Source: an uncultured Bacteroidales bacterium (GTDB lineage Bacteria > Bacteroidota > Bacteroidia > Bacteroidales > UBA932). Taken from it: a stretch of DNA of 38,602 nucleotides. This document shows positions 7,788 to 13,269 of the stretch, piece by piece; the first letter of the stretch is position 1, and each line of letters opens with the position of its first letter. A program made the position numbers and the translations under genes. Location: positions 1-38,602 of the forward strand of contig CAMWUW010000013.1 in NCBI GenBank assembly GCA_947177525.1, given 5' to 3'. The notes beneath the pieces were generated by a model that saw only the letters and a program-made list of their open reading frames with translations, was not told where the DNA came from and searched no databases.

Positions 7788-7932
7788 GAAAGAGGCTGAC
7801 CCAAAAGGTCAGAATAACTCTCTGGGATTTGGATATTTGGTGACAGGACCGAGGTAGACCTCACCTAAAAATAAGAAAAAGGGGCTTGAATAATACTTTT
7901 TATTCAGCCCCTTTTATTTGGTTCATCTGTCC
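7788..7932 (+). repeat. Dispersed 3' element, copy B
   Basis: Plus-strand copy of the element at 3685-3822 (minus). The core TCAGAATAACTCTCTGGG begins about 40 nt after the peptidase stop; ATTTGGTGACA, the AGGTnGACCT palindrome, the AAGAAAAAGGGGCTTGA hairpin arm and a GTTCATCnGT tail are all shared in order. Similarity continues beyond the terminator stem, so this is more than a chance terminator match. The gap between the peptidase and truB holds only this element. Confidence 0.8.
7873..7919 (+). terminator. Intrinsic terminator (part of repeat copy B)
   Basis: AATAAGAAAAAGGGGCTTGAATAA pairs, with small bulges, with TTATTCAGCCCCTTTTATT across a loop of about 7 nt, with a U-rich descending arm. 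It serves the peptidase gene and, on the other strand, probably truB. Confidence 0.75.
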
Positions 7933-7936
7933 GGAA

Positions 7937-8869
7937 TCAGATTGCCAGCATGGCAATGGCTTCTTCGACAGAAACGGCTCTCCCTGCCGTAAAATCACCG
8001 CTTCTGCTTCTCTGCAGGCTGTCCAGATGTGCCCCGGAGCCAAGGGCTTCCCCGAGGTCACGTGCAAATGCCCTCACGTATGTTCCTTTGCTGCACGCCA
8101 TCCTTATTACGGCACGCGGCAGCCCGAGTGCAGAATTGTCTGTCACATTGATACGGGAAGACGCCTTTGAGACAGGCTCCTGCATCGGACTTTCATGATT
8201 GATGCATCCTTCCGTCAGGCTTGCCGGCTTGTCTGCAGCCTGGAAATCGCCCGTGGACGGCTCAAATGAAAGCAGTTCCAGTTCTGTGACATTTATTTTT
8301 GAAGAACGTATAAGCTCCCTGGCAGCCTCGTCAAAAGTACCCTCGCCGACGGCATTGTCAAGCGCGTCCCTGCCGGCTTCCTTGAAAAGTCTGCGGGCAA
8401 GTTCGTATGCACGTATTCCGTCCACTGACTTGGCGGAGAAGAGAGGCGCAATCTGTTCCTGTTCCCCGATGAAGCCTTCAAGAGCCTTCCTTATTCCGTC
8501 TTCATCAATATGTTTATATGGAAAAAATCTGTCAATCTCTTTCTCAAGGTCGTATGAAGGTGTCGTCGCCCCGAATGTGACTCCGGCAATGTACTCCTTG
8601 TCATGTGACTGGAAAGTCTCGGCCATCTTTGTTGCATTGCCGATACATACAAGCAGGACTCCTGTCGCAAGAGGGTCAAGTGTCCCTGCATGTCCGACTT
8701 TCAGATTCTTTTTTCCGAAATGCCTTATTGCCGCATACTTGACCTTCCTTATGACATCTGCCGACGTCCACCTATACGGCTTGTCAACCGGGATTACTAT
8801 TCCTTCCGGATAATCTGCAATGTCGCAGGACAGTGCAACCGTGTCCTTGTCTGCAATAAATGGCTTCAT
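7937..8869 (-). CDS. truB: tRNA pseudouridine(55) synthase TruB
   Basis: 310 aa. Converts U55 of the T-loop of tRNAs to pseudouridine in the cytoplasm. The family signature GHAGTLDPLATG contains the catalytic Asp65; VDKP (27-31) and the KGTYVRAFARDLG motif near 261-273 also match. The protein is longer than the usual 230-250 aa of related TruBs. The excess lies in a segment around 165-183 and a larger one at about 203-249, between KINVTELELLSF and LPRAVIRMACSKGT. The insertion ends with RINVTDNS, an echo of KINVTELE, which suggests a partial internal duplication. It starts 3 nt after rpiB stops, so both belong to one operon. Confidence 0.95.
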   Translation of the reverse strand: MKPFIADKDTVALSCDIADYPEGIVIPVDKPYRWTSADVIRKVKYAAIRHFGKKNLKVGHAGTLDPLATGVLLVCIGNATKMAETFQSHDKEYIAGVTFGATTPSYDLEKEIDRFFPYKHIDEDGIRKALEGFIGEQEQIAPLFSAKSVDGIRAYELARRLFKEAGRDALDNAVGEGTFDEAARELIRSSKINVTELELLSFEPSTGDFQAADKPASLTEGCINHESPMQEPVSKASSRINVTDNSALGLPRAVIRMACSKGTYVRAFARDLGEALGSGAHLDSLQRSRSGDFTAGRAVSVEEAIAMLAI

Positions 8870-8872
8870 CTG

Positions 8873-9304
8873 CTACTTTACAGGTATCTTGTCTATGCGG
8901 TTCTGATGGCGGCCTCCCTCAAATTCCGCAGTAAGCCATGCGTCGGTAATCCTTATGACCTCACTGAACGGAATGAACCGTGCAGGCATCACCAGGACGT
9001 TTGCGTTATTGTGTTGTTTTACAAGCGTACCGATAGCCTCGCTCCATGCAAGTCCGGCACGTATTCCCGTGTGCTTGTTCAGGGTCATTGCCATTCCGTT
9101 GCCTGTGCCGCAGAATGCGACCCCAAGGTCTACTTCGCCGTTTTCGACTGCAGATGCAAGCGGATGTGCCACATCCGTGTAATCCATGCTGTCTGTAGTG
9201 TCCGTACCGAAATTTACAATCTCATATCCTTTTCCGGAAAGATATTCCGACAGCTGGTTCTTATAGTCCACTCCAGCGTGATCATTGCAGATTCCTATTT
9301 TCAT
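8873..9304 (-). CDS. rpiB: Ribose-5-phosphate isomerase B
   Basis: 143 aa from ATG 9304; a TTG two codons earlier is not needed. Interconverts ribose-5-phosphate and ribulose-5-phosphate in the non-oxidative pentose phosphate pathway. Family marks: KIGICNDHAG at the N-terminus (Asp9, His10), the catalytic Cys65 in VAFCGTGNGMAM, and HNNANVLVMPAR, all typical of the RpiB/LacAB fold. Full length. It leads the rpiB-truB pair and sits behind the best promoter in the window. Confidence 0.95.
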   Translation of the reverse strand: MKIGICNDHAGVDYKNQLSEYLSGKGYEIVNFGTDTTDSMDYTDVAHPLASAVENGEVDLGVAFCGTGNGMAMTLNKHTGIRAGLAWSEAIGTLVKQHNNANVLVMPARFIPFSEVIRITDAWLTAEFEGGRHQNRIDKIPVK

Positions 9305-9326
9305 TGTCAATTGAATTTAAGCGGCA

Positions 9327-9357
9327 CAAATGTACAAATAAAACACATGTCTGCAAA
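9327..9357 (-). promoter_or_regulatory. Canonical promoter of rpiB-truB
   Basis: TTTG (9354-9357), exactly 19 nt, TACATTTG (9327-9334) on the minus strand. Predicted start near 9320, about 15 nt before the rpiB ATG; no Shine-Dalgarno sequence follows. Confidence 0.75.
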
Positions 9358-9386
9358 ATGTAATGGCTTTATATATAACGTGTTAT

Positions 9387-9424
9387 GCAATCACGGGTGC
9401 CAAAATTACGGCACCCGTGATTGC
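9387..9424. terminator. Long perfect hairpin between luxR-type gene and rpiB
   Basis: GCAATCACGGGTGCC and GGCACCCGTGATTGC form a 15-bp perfect stem with an 8-nt A/T loop. It lies 43 nt after the stop of the regulator gene at 9467 and could end that transcript, but no U-run follows on either strand, so termination is inferred from position only. Confidence 0.5.
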
Positions 9425-9466
9425 GTATCCGCATGATTGACAGGGAGTTGTATTTTGCGGTCACTC

Positions 9467-10195
9467 CTATATGAGTTTCAGATGTTTCGCAATGCGGCAT
9501 GCCTGTGCCGAGTTGGCGGCCCTCAGCCTTGCCAGAATATTCTGCCTGTGGCGGCTGACGGTATGCAGGCTGATTGACAGCTGTGAGGAGATTTCTTTGC
9601 TTGACATTCCTCTTTCGACAAGGGACAATATCTCAAGTTCCCTGTCGGACAGTATACCGGAATTGTTGATGCCTGCCATTGAAATCATTTTCCCTGTAGG
9701 GGAGTGCACTATTGCCGATATTTGTTCAGACTGTACGGGTGTGTACAGGCATAGGGCAAAGCGGATTGCCCTGCCATGGAGGAAATAGAATATCCGGTGC
9801 ATGACAGTAAGGTCTTTGCCCCGGCTGTCCCTCATGGTCAGTGTGCTTTGCATATAATGCTCATCTGCCGCAGCACCGTTTCGGATAAATTCGAAGAAGC
9901 AGAGCTCTTCAAGCTGTTTCCGTTCAATGTCTTTTTCATGAATCCTGCATAGAATCTCATCCTCCCATATTGTGTTCAGGCAGTGATGGGTGCCTTTGGC
10001 AGCAATGCCAAGTGTGTCTCCGAGACCTCCGTAGAATATGTGGCTGACCTTATCTTTCAGGTCGCTGAGCACTGCAATTGAATTCTCCGTCGAGGCATAG
10101 ATGAATGCCGTTTCAAGATATAGGCTGAGTTCCGGTGATGTGCCGTTTTCCGCAAAATCCTGTATAAGAAGCTTTCTGTCCAGTGTCCTGTTCAT
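9467..10195 (-). CDS. LuxR-family transcriptional regulator
   Basis: 242 aa. The C-terminal ~60 residues are a LuxR/NarL-type helix-turn-helix: LSDRELEILSLVERGMSSKE, ISSQLSISLHTVSRHRQNIL, with the conserved E-E pair, the G-x-S-x-KEI turn and the T-V recognition helix. Residues 1-170 match no receiver domain (no phosphorylatable Asp pocket seen) and may be a PAS-like sensing module (EHYMQSTLTMRD, FYFLHGRAIRFALCLY), a guess from pattern only. It is divergent from the DUF1349 gene across an 18-bp palindrome that could be its own target. Known relatives in Bacteroidales are orphan regulators of unknown signal. Confidence 0.85.
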   Translation of the reverse strand: MNRTLDRKLLIQDFAENGTSPELSLYLETAFIYASTENSIAVLSDLKDKVSHIFYGGLGDTLGIAAKGTHHCLNTIWEDEILCRIHEKDIERKQLEELCFFEFIRNGAAADEHYMQSTLTMRDSRGKDLTVMHRIFYFLHGRAIRFALCLYTPVQSEQISAIVHSPTGKMISMAGINNSGILSDRELEILSLVERGMSSKEISSQLSISLHTVSRHRQNILARLRAANSAQACRIAKHLKLI

Positions 10196-10235
10196 AATGG
10201 TTATTTTTGACTATTGCCGATGGGCCCGGCGGCCT

Positions 10236-10253
10236 TTAACTTTGCAAAGTTAA
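10236..10253. promoter_or_regulatory. Palindromic face-to-face promoter/operator
   Basis: TTAACTTTGCAAAGTTAA is a perfect 18-bp palindrome. It contains TAACTTTG, a TAnnTTTG -7 element, on both strands (10237-10244 plus; 10252-10245 minus). Transcripts would leave in both directions toward the LuxR-type gene and the DUF1349 gene. No consensus TTTG is seen at the right distance on either side. The dyad could also be a regulator site. Confidence 0.5.
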
Positions 10254-10308
10254 TGATTGGTTTCAAGAAACGGTTTTGCCGTGGATGAAAATAAATTTTA
10301 TAGAACAG

Positions 10309-10965
10309 ATGAATATGAAAAAGATTGTTTTGTCTTTGGCTGCAGTTATGGCAGGGGCATCGCTATGTGCGCAGACTATGGAGAAAATGCAGTGGTTCAA
10401 TGAACCGGAATCATGGAAAATTGAAAAAGGGGAGAAGCTTGTCATGGATGTCACTCCGCACAGCGACTACTGGCGCATATCCCATTACGGTTTTACAGTA
10501 GACGATGCGCCTTTCATGTATACCGTAAGAGGAGGGGAGTTTGAGGTGAAGGTCAAGGTTTCAGGCGAATACAAAGTGCGTTTTGACCAGGCCGGACTTA
10601 TGATTCGCGCAGACAAGGAAAATTACATCAAGACCGGAATCGAATTTGTTGACGGAAAATATAACCTCAGCACAGTTGTGACCCATGGCACGAGTGACTG
10701 GAGTGTAATCGCGCTGGACAAGCCTGTGCCATATATATGGATAAAGGCTGTGAGAAGACTGGATGCTGTGGAAATCTTCTACTCGTTTGATGACAAGGAA
10801 TATACGATGATGCGCAACTGCTGGCTTCAGGACAATACTCCGGTTGCAGTGGGCATGATGGCCGCCTGCCCTGACGGGGAGGGGTTCAAGGCCATATTCG
10901 AGAACTTCAGCATAAAGCATCTCCCTGACGCCCGCCGTACAGAATGGCTCAGGAACAATCAGTAA
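10309..10965 (+). CDS. Secreted DUF1349-type (concanavalin A-like) protein
   Basis: 218 aa from ATG 10309 (ATG 10315 is equally possible; upstream codons in frame start with TTG or ATG 10285 and only lengthen the N-terminus). Signal peptide MKKIVLSLAAVMAGASLCAQ implies export. The rest resembles the DUF1349 / 'regulation of enolase protein 1' family with a jelly-roll fold: KMQWFNEPESWKIEKGEKLVM, then DYWRISHYGF, VRFDQAGLMIRADKENYIKTGIEFVDG, DWSVIALD, and GMMAACPDGEGFKAIFENF. The family probably binds carbohydrate or other ligands, but no enzyme activity is established from sequence. It is divergent from the LuxR-type regulator, which may control it. Confidence 0.85.
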   Translation: MNMKKIVLSLAAVMAGASLCAQTMEKMQWFNEPESWKIEKGEKLVMDVTPHSDYWRISHYGFTVDDAPFMYTVRGGEFEVKVKVSGEYKVRFDQAGLMIRADKENYIKTGIEFVDGKYNLSTVVTHGTSDWSVIALDKPVPYIWIKAVRRLDAVEIFYSFDDKEYTMMRNCWLQDNTPVAVGMMAACPDGEGFKAIFENFSIKHLPDARRTEWLRNNQ

Positions 10966-10978
10966 AGGAAGACCGGGC

Positions 10979-11779
10979 CTAAAAGTTCAGTGACAGCCCG
11001 ACACCGTTTCTGGTAGTTCCGAGATTCAGGCTGTATTCCCGGCTGTCAGGCCTGTAGTTCCTGTTATAGTCATCAGCAATCTTGCGCAGACCCCGCTGTC
11101 CCTTTACGAGCAGCGGGATTCCTGCTCCCAGACACCCGGCCCCTGCAATATAGCAGGCTGCAGCACCGATATACTCTATGTTGTCGTTTGGAATCTCTCT
11201 GTCCGGAATGCCGGGGAAAGACGGAATGTTGCTTTTTTCAAATTTATTAAAAGACGCGGCACAGGAATGTATGGAAACTCCCATGACAAGGGAGCCTGCG
11301 CCCAGGCATGTCAGTATTATGCCCCAGGAATATTTCCGTTTGGCCGACATGTACTCTGTCCCGTATAGCGAGTAGCCTATGTAGTCGGCTATTTCATTTC
11401 CTCTTAGGCGTTCATGCCGGCAGTAGTAGTGCCCGTGGTGATATTCAATGCAGTGATTGTCATAGTGCGGCATTGGCGGATATGGATATCCTCCGGGATT
11501 TGACAAATATGGTCCTGTCTGTGCAAATATTTTCTGTGTTCCGTTTTCGAAGACAATTTTCAGTATTTTCCAGGTCGCCAGTCTGTAGTCAGGGCCGTTG
11601 AGGTTGTCAAATGTCTTGTAAATGACATAATCTTCCCCGATTTCACTGACTTTGGCGGCAATCGGACTGGTGTCAACGGTGTATATGTAGTCCTGGGCAG
11701 AAAGAAGTGCAGGGAACAGAAGTGCAGCCGCTAAAATTACAGTTTTCAATTTTCTGAGAATTGTGAAGTGCGTCTCCAT
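10979..11779 (-). CDS. Secreted/membrane hypothetical protein, third member of the paralogue family
   Basis: 266 aa from ATG 11779, which directly precedes a signal peptide (METHFTILRKLKTVILAAAL...LLSAQ). An ATG at 11863 in the same frame would add 28 residues that do not look like a leader. The shared N-domain follows: DYIYTVDTSPIAAKVSEI, DYVIYK, DNLNGPDY, ILKIVFENGTQKIF. Two hydrophobic stretches (GIILTCLGAGSLVMGVS; IGAAACYIAGAGCLGAGIPLL) lead to LRKIADDYNRNY and a GVGLSLNF tail, close to the protein at 4856-5611. The tail runs toward the convergent DUF1349 gene with only 13 nt between stops. Function unknown. Confidence 0.78.
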   Translation of the reverse strand: METHFTILRKLKTVILAAALLFPALLSAQDYIYTVDTSPIAAKVSEIGEDYVIYKTFDNLNGPDYRLATWKILKIVFENGTQKIFAQTGPYLSNPGGYPYPPMPHYDNHCIEYHHGHYYCRHERLRGNEIADYIGYSLYGTEYMSAKRKYSWGIILTCLGAGSLVMGVSIHSCAASFNKFEKSNIPSFPGIPDREIPNDNIEYIGAAACYIAGAGCLGAGIPLLVKGQRGLRKIADDYNRNYRPDSREYSLNLGTTRNGVGLSLNF

Positions 11780-11814
11780 GATATAAATTCTTTGCGGTAA
11801 GTCAAACAATACAT
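11746..11814 (-). other. Possible 22-codon upstream ORF with a Shine-Dalgarno
   Basis: ATG 11814 is preceded at 7 nt by AAGGAGG (11828-11822), the best Shine-Dalgarno placement near this gene. The 22-codon frame ends at TGA 11746 and overlaps the start of the gene at 11779 by 34 nt in another frame. It could tune translation, or be chance in a leader. Confidence 0.25.
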
Positions 11815-11884
11815 TACAGGTCCTCCTTGATATGATGCATTCCTTTTTTATGGAATTTCGCATATATGAACCTGAATCATGTCA

Positions 11885-11892
11885 CAAACTTA
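11885..11892 (-). promoter_or_regulatory. Putative -7 element for the third paralogue
   Basis: TAAGTTTG on the minus strand fits TAnnTTTG, but no -33 TTTG lies at about 19 nt. It would give a leader of about 100 nt before ATG 11779. Confidence 0.35.
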
Positions 11893-12028
11893 CAAAATAA
11901 TCCCAGAGGATGTCCTTGTCCGGGCGTAATTTTATAACCCATTGAAGAATTCAGACAATGTAAGCCCGTGAATGTCAAGTATCTTCAGTAAAAACCGTGA
12001 TGCGCAACCTGCTGTAAATCAACCATAT

Positions 12029-12070
12029 CCTATAAATCGCTGCCCCAAAAACGGGGCAGCGATTTATAGG
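12029..12070. terminator. Perfect 18-bp hairpin in the gene-poor gap
   Basis: CCTATAAATCGCTGCCCC and GGGGCAGCGATTTATAGG pair perfectly across a 6-nt loop (AAAAAC). No U-run follows on either strand. It could end minus-strand transcription from the nuclease gene 270 nt upstream, or be the tip of a mobile or repeat element. The call as terminator is tentative. Confidence 0.4.
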
Positions 12071-12225
12071 AATGCGCTAAGCATCAATAACTTACGTTCC
12101 ACGGGACGCTGCACATTGAAAGGGCGCCTCCAACTCATAACCCGGTGATTCAAAAACTCCACGGGACAGAGACGCAGCTCCCTTCCCTGGAAGGGCGTCT
12201 CCAGCAATGCCTTTGTTGACATCAT
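12064..12225 (-). CDS. Doubtful 53-codon ORF containing an internal repeat
   Basis: ATG 12225 to TAA 12064. The frame contains two related stretches (LETPFQGR...CPVEF and WRRPFNVQ-RPVERK) produced by the DNA repeats at 12098-12132 and 12158-12203. It ends inside the 12029-12070 hairpin. No signal peptide, no promoter and no family match were seen. Probably a by-product of repetitive DNA, kept because the repeat is in frame. Confidence 0.15.
   Translation of the reverse strand: MMSTKALLETPFQGRELRLCPVEFLNHRVMSWRRPFNVQRPVERKLLMLSAFL
12098..12203 (-). repeat. Two diverged direct repeats, 60 bp apart
   Basis: Copies at 12098-12132 and 12158-12203 share TCCACGGGAC at one end and GAAAGGGCGcCTCCA / GGAAGGGCGtCTCCA at the other; the second copy is 11 bp longer. 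The second copy folds into a hairpin (12169-12201: GAGACG...CCCTTCC-ct-GGAAGGGCGTCTC). Outside these and the 12029-12070 hairpin, the 11893-12338 interval shows nothing else I can name. Confidence 0.6.
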
Positions 12226-12338
12226 GCAAGGACAGCCAGACTAAACGTTACTGTTCCCCTTTTTCCTGATGGAGACTCACGATGCGTATTGCACTTCCTG
12301 CTGCTCTCTTTCAGATTTCCGGAAAGTAAAAACTGCGC

Positions 12339-13139
12339 CTAAAACAATGAATTCAGGACAGCGGCGAGACGGTAGCCTGCTACTGCGAGCCTGTCTTCAA
12401 GCATAGGCGAGAAATCATAGACAAACTGGTAGGAAAGGTCCGGACTGGAAAGGCTTTCCACGTAATCATAGATTTCAGATGCGCATGCGGACGTTTCTGT
12501 TAGCCAGTCCTCGAATGACCCCTTGGAGATGTTCCTGCGCTCCTTGCGTCCGGCCCTGTCAAGTTGCTCCGTCCACTCCGTATAGCTCCATTTCCTGGCA
12601 GAGTCAATCATCTTGCTGTCCCATACCGAATGAAGGCTCGTGTTCTGCCCGAACCATTTGACCCTCACCCTGTTTCCTCCGAGGTCCGACAGGCGTCCTG
12701 CATGCATAGGGCAGTGCAGGTCTCCGACCATGTGGACAATCATCATGATGTAGTCTGCCTTGAGACTGTCAGACAAAGTCGAGCGGTTCTCCCTGAATTC
12801 ACGTGTCAGGCTGTCAAGGGCTGTGACCACATCACCTTTAGGGTTCTTCGGCATGGACTGGTAGGTCTGGCCCTTGTCAATGTTTGCATAGTGCCATGTC
12901 TTGGTCCGGTTATGTCCGCGCTCCCATGACGGTGCATTCTGGACATTGTCCATCCATGAAGAATAATAGACAAGCGAATGCCCGTCAAGAATTTTGTTCA
13001 GTGCCCTTCTTGTGCGCAATGTAAGATGCTCCTGGGCAATTGATGCCACGACATCATGTCCCTTCTGGCCCCATCCGAATGCCGGCAGGCTGCATAGAAT
13101 CATGATGACAGCAGATGTGATAATTCTAATGTCTTTCAT
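12339..13139 (-). CDS. S1/P1 zinc-dependent nuclease
   Basis: 266 aa. Secreted nuclease cleaving single-stranded DNA/RNA and often removing 3' phosphates, using three zinc ions. The signal peptide ends at ...LPAFG so that Trp23 becomes the new N-terminus, the hallmark of the family because its amino group binds zinc. All nine ligands expected from P1 nuclease are present in order: Trp23, His28, Asp64, His83, His136, Asp140, His146, His170, Asp174 (H-x3-D-x5-H and H-x3-D spacings intact). Length matches the family. It stands alone downstream of the gltX terminator; the 3' side is the gene-poor gap. A role in nucleotide or phosphate scavenging is inference. Confidence 0.95.
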   Translation of the reverse strand: MKDIRIITSAVIMILCSLPAFGWGQKGHDVVASIAQEHLTLRTRRALNKILDGHSLVYYSSWMDNVQNAPSWERGHNRTKTWHYANIDKGQTYQSMPKNPKGDVVTALDSLTREFRENRSTLSDSLKADYIMMIVHMVGDLHCPMHAGRLSDLGGNRVRVKWFGQNTSLHSVWDSKMIDSARKWSYTEWTEQLDRAGRKERRNISKGSFEDWLTETSACASEIYDYVESLSSPDLSYQFVYDFSPMLEDRLAVAGYRLAAVLNSLF

Positions 13140-13154
13140 AATGTGTTAATTAAA

Positions 13155-13193
13155 AGGCTGTCTAAAATTTTTCGAGCAAATTCTAAACAGCCT
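13155..13193 (-). terminator. Terminator after gltX (end of the dcw transcript)
   Basis: AGGCTGTTTAGAATTT / AAATTTTAGACAGCCT, a 16-bp stem with two non-Watson-Crick positions and a 7-nt loop, followed on the minus strand by TTTTAATT. It lies 77 nt after the gltX stop. The AGGCTGTCTAAAA arm also resembles insertion-sequence ends common in this phylum, but no transposase is nearby. Confidence 0.7.
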
Positions 13194-13269
13194 CTCTTTA
13201 TTTTACCGGAGGCTGCTTCCCTGTGAAGTGCCCCTGCAACGTTTTGTTCCTGATATTCGTGGCACGGTT

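Noticed and set aside
9387..9424. Operator for the rpiB promoter
   Set aside because: The 15-bp hairpin lies upstream of the -33 element but is too long and GC-rich for a typical dyad operator; a hairpin in the 3' end of the regulator transcript is more likely.
11901..11930. Third copy of the dispersed 3' element (CTCTGGGATT on the minus strand)
   Set aside because: Only about ten bases match; the following core, palindrome and terminator stem are absent.
13155..13193. Insertion-sequence end (AGGCTGTCTAAAA)
   Set aside because: It pairs with its own second arm as a terminator hairpin directly after gltX and no transposase or target duplication is visible.
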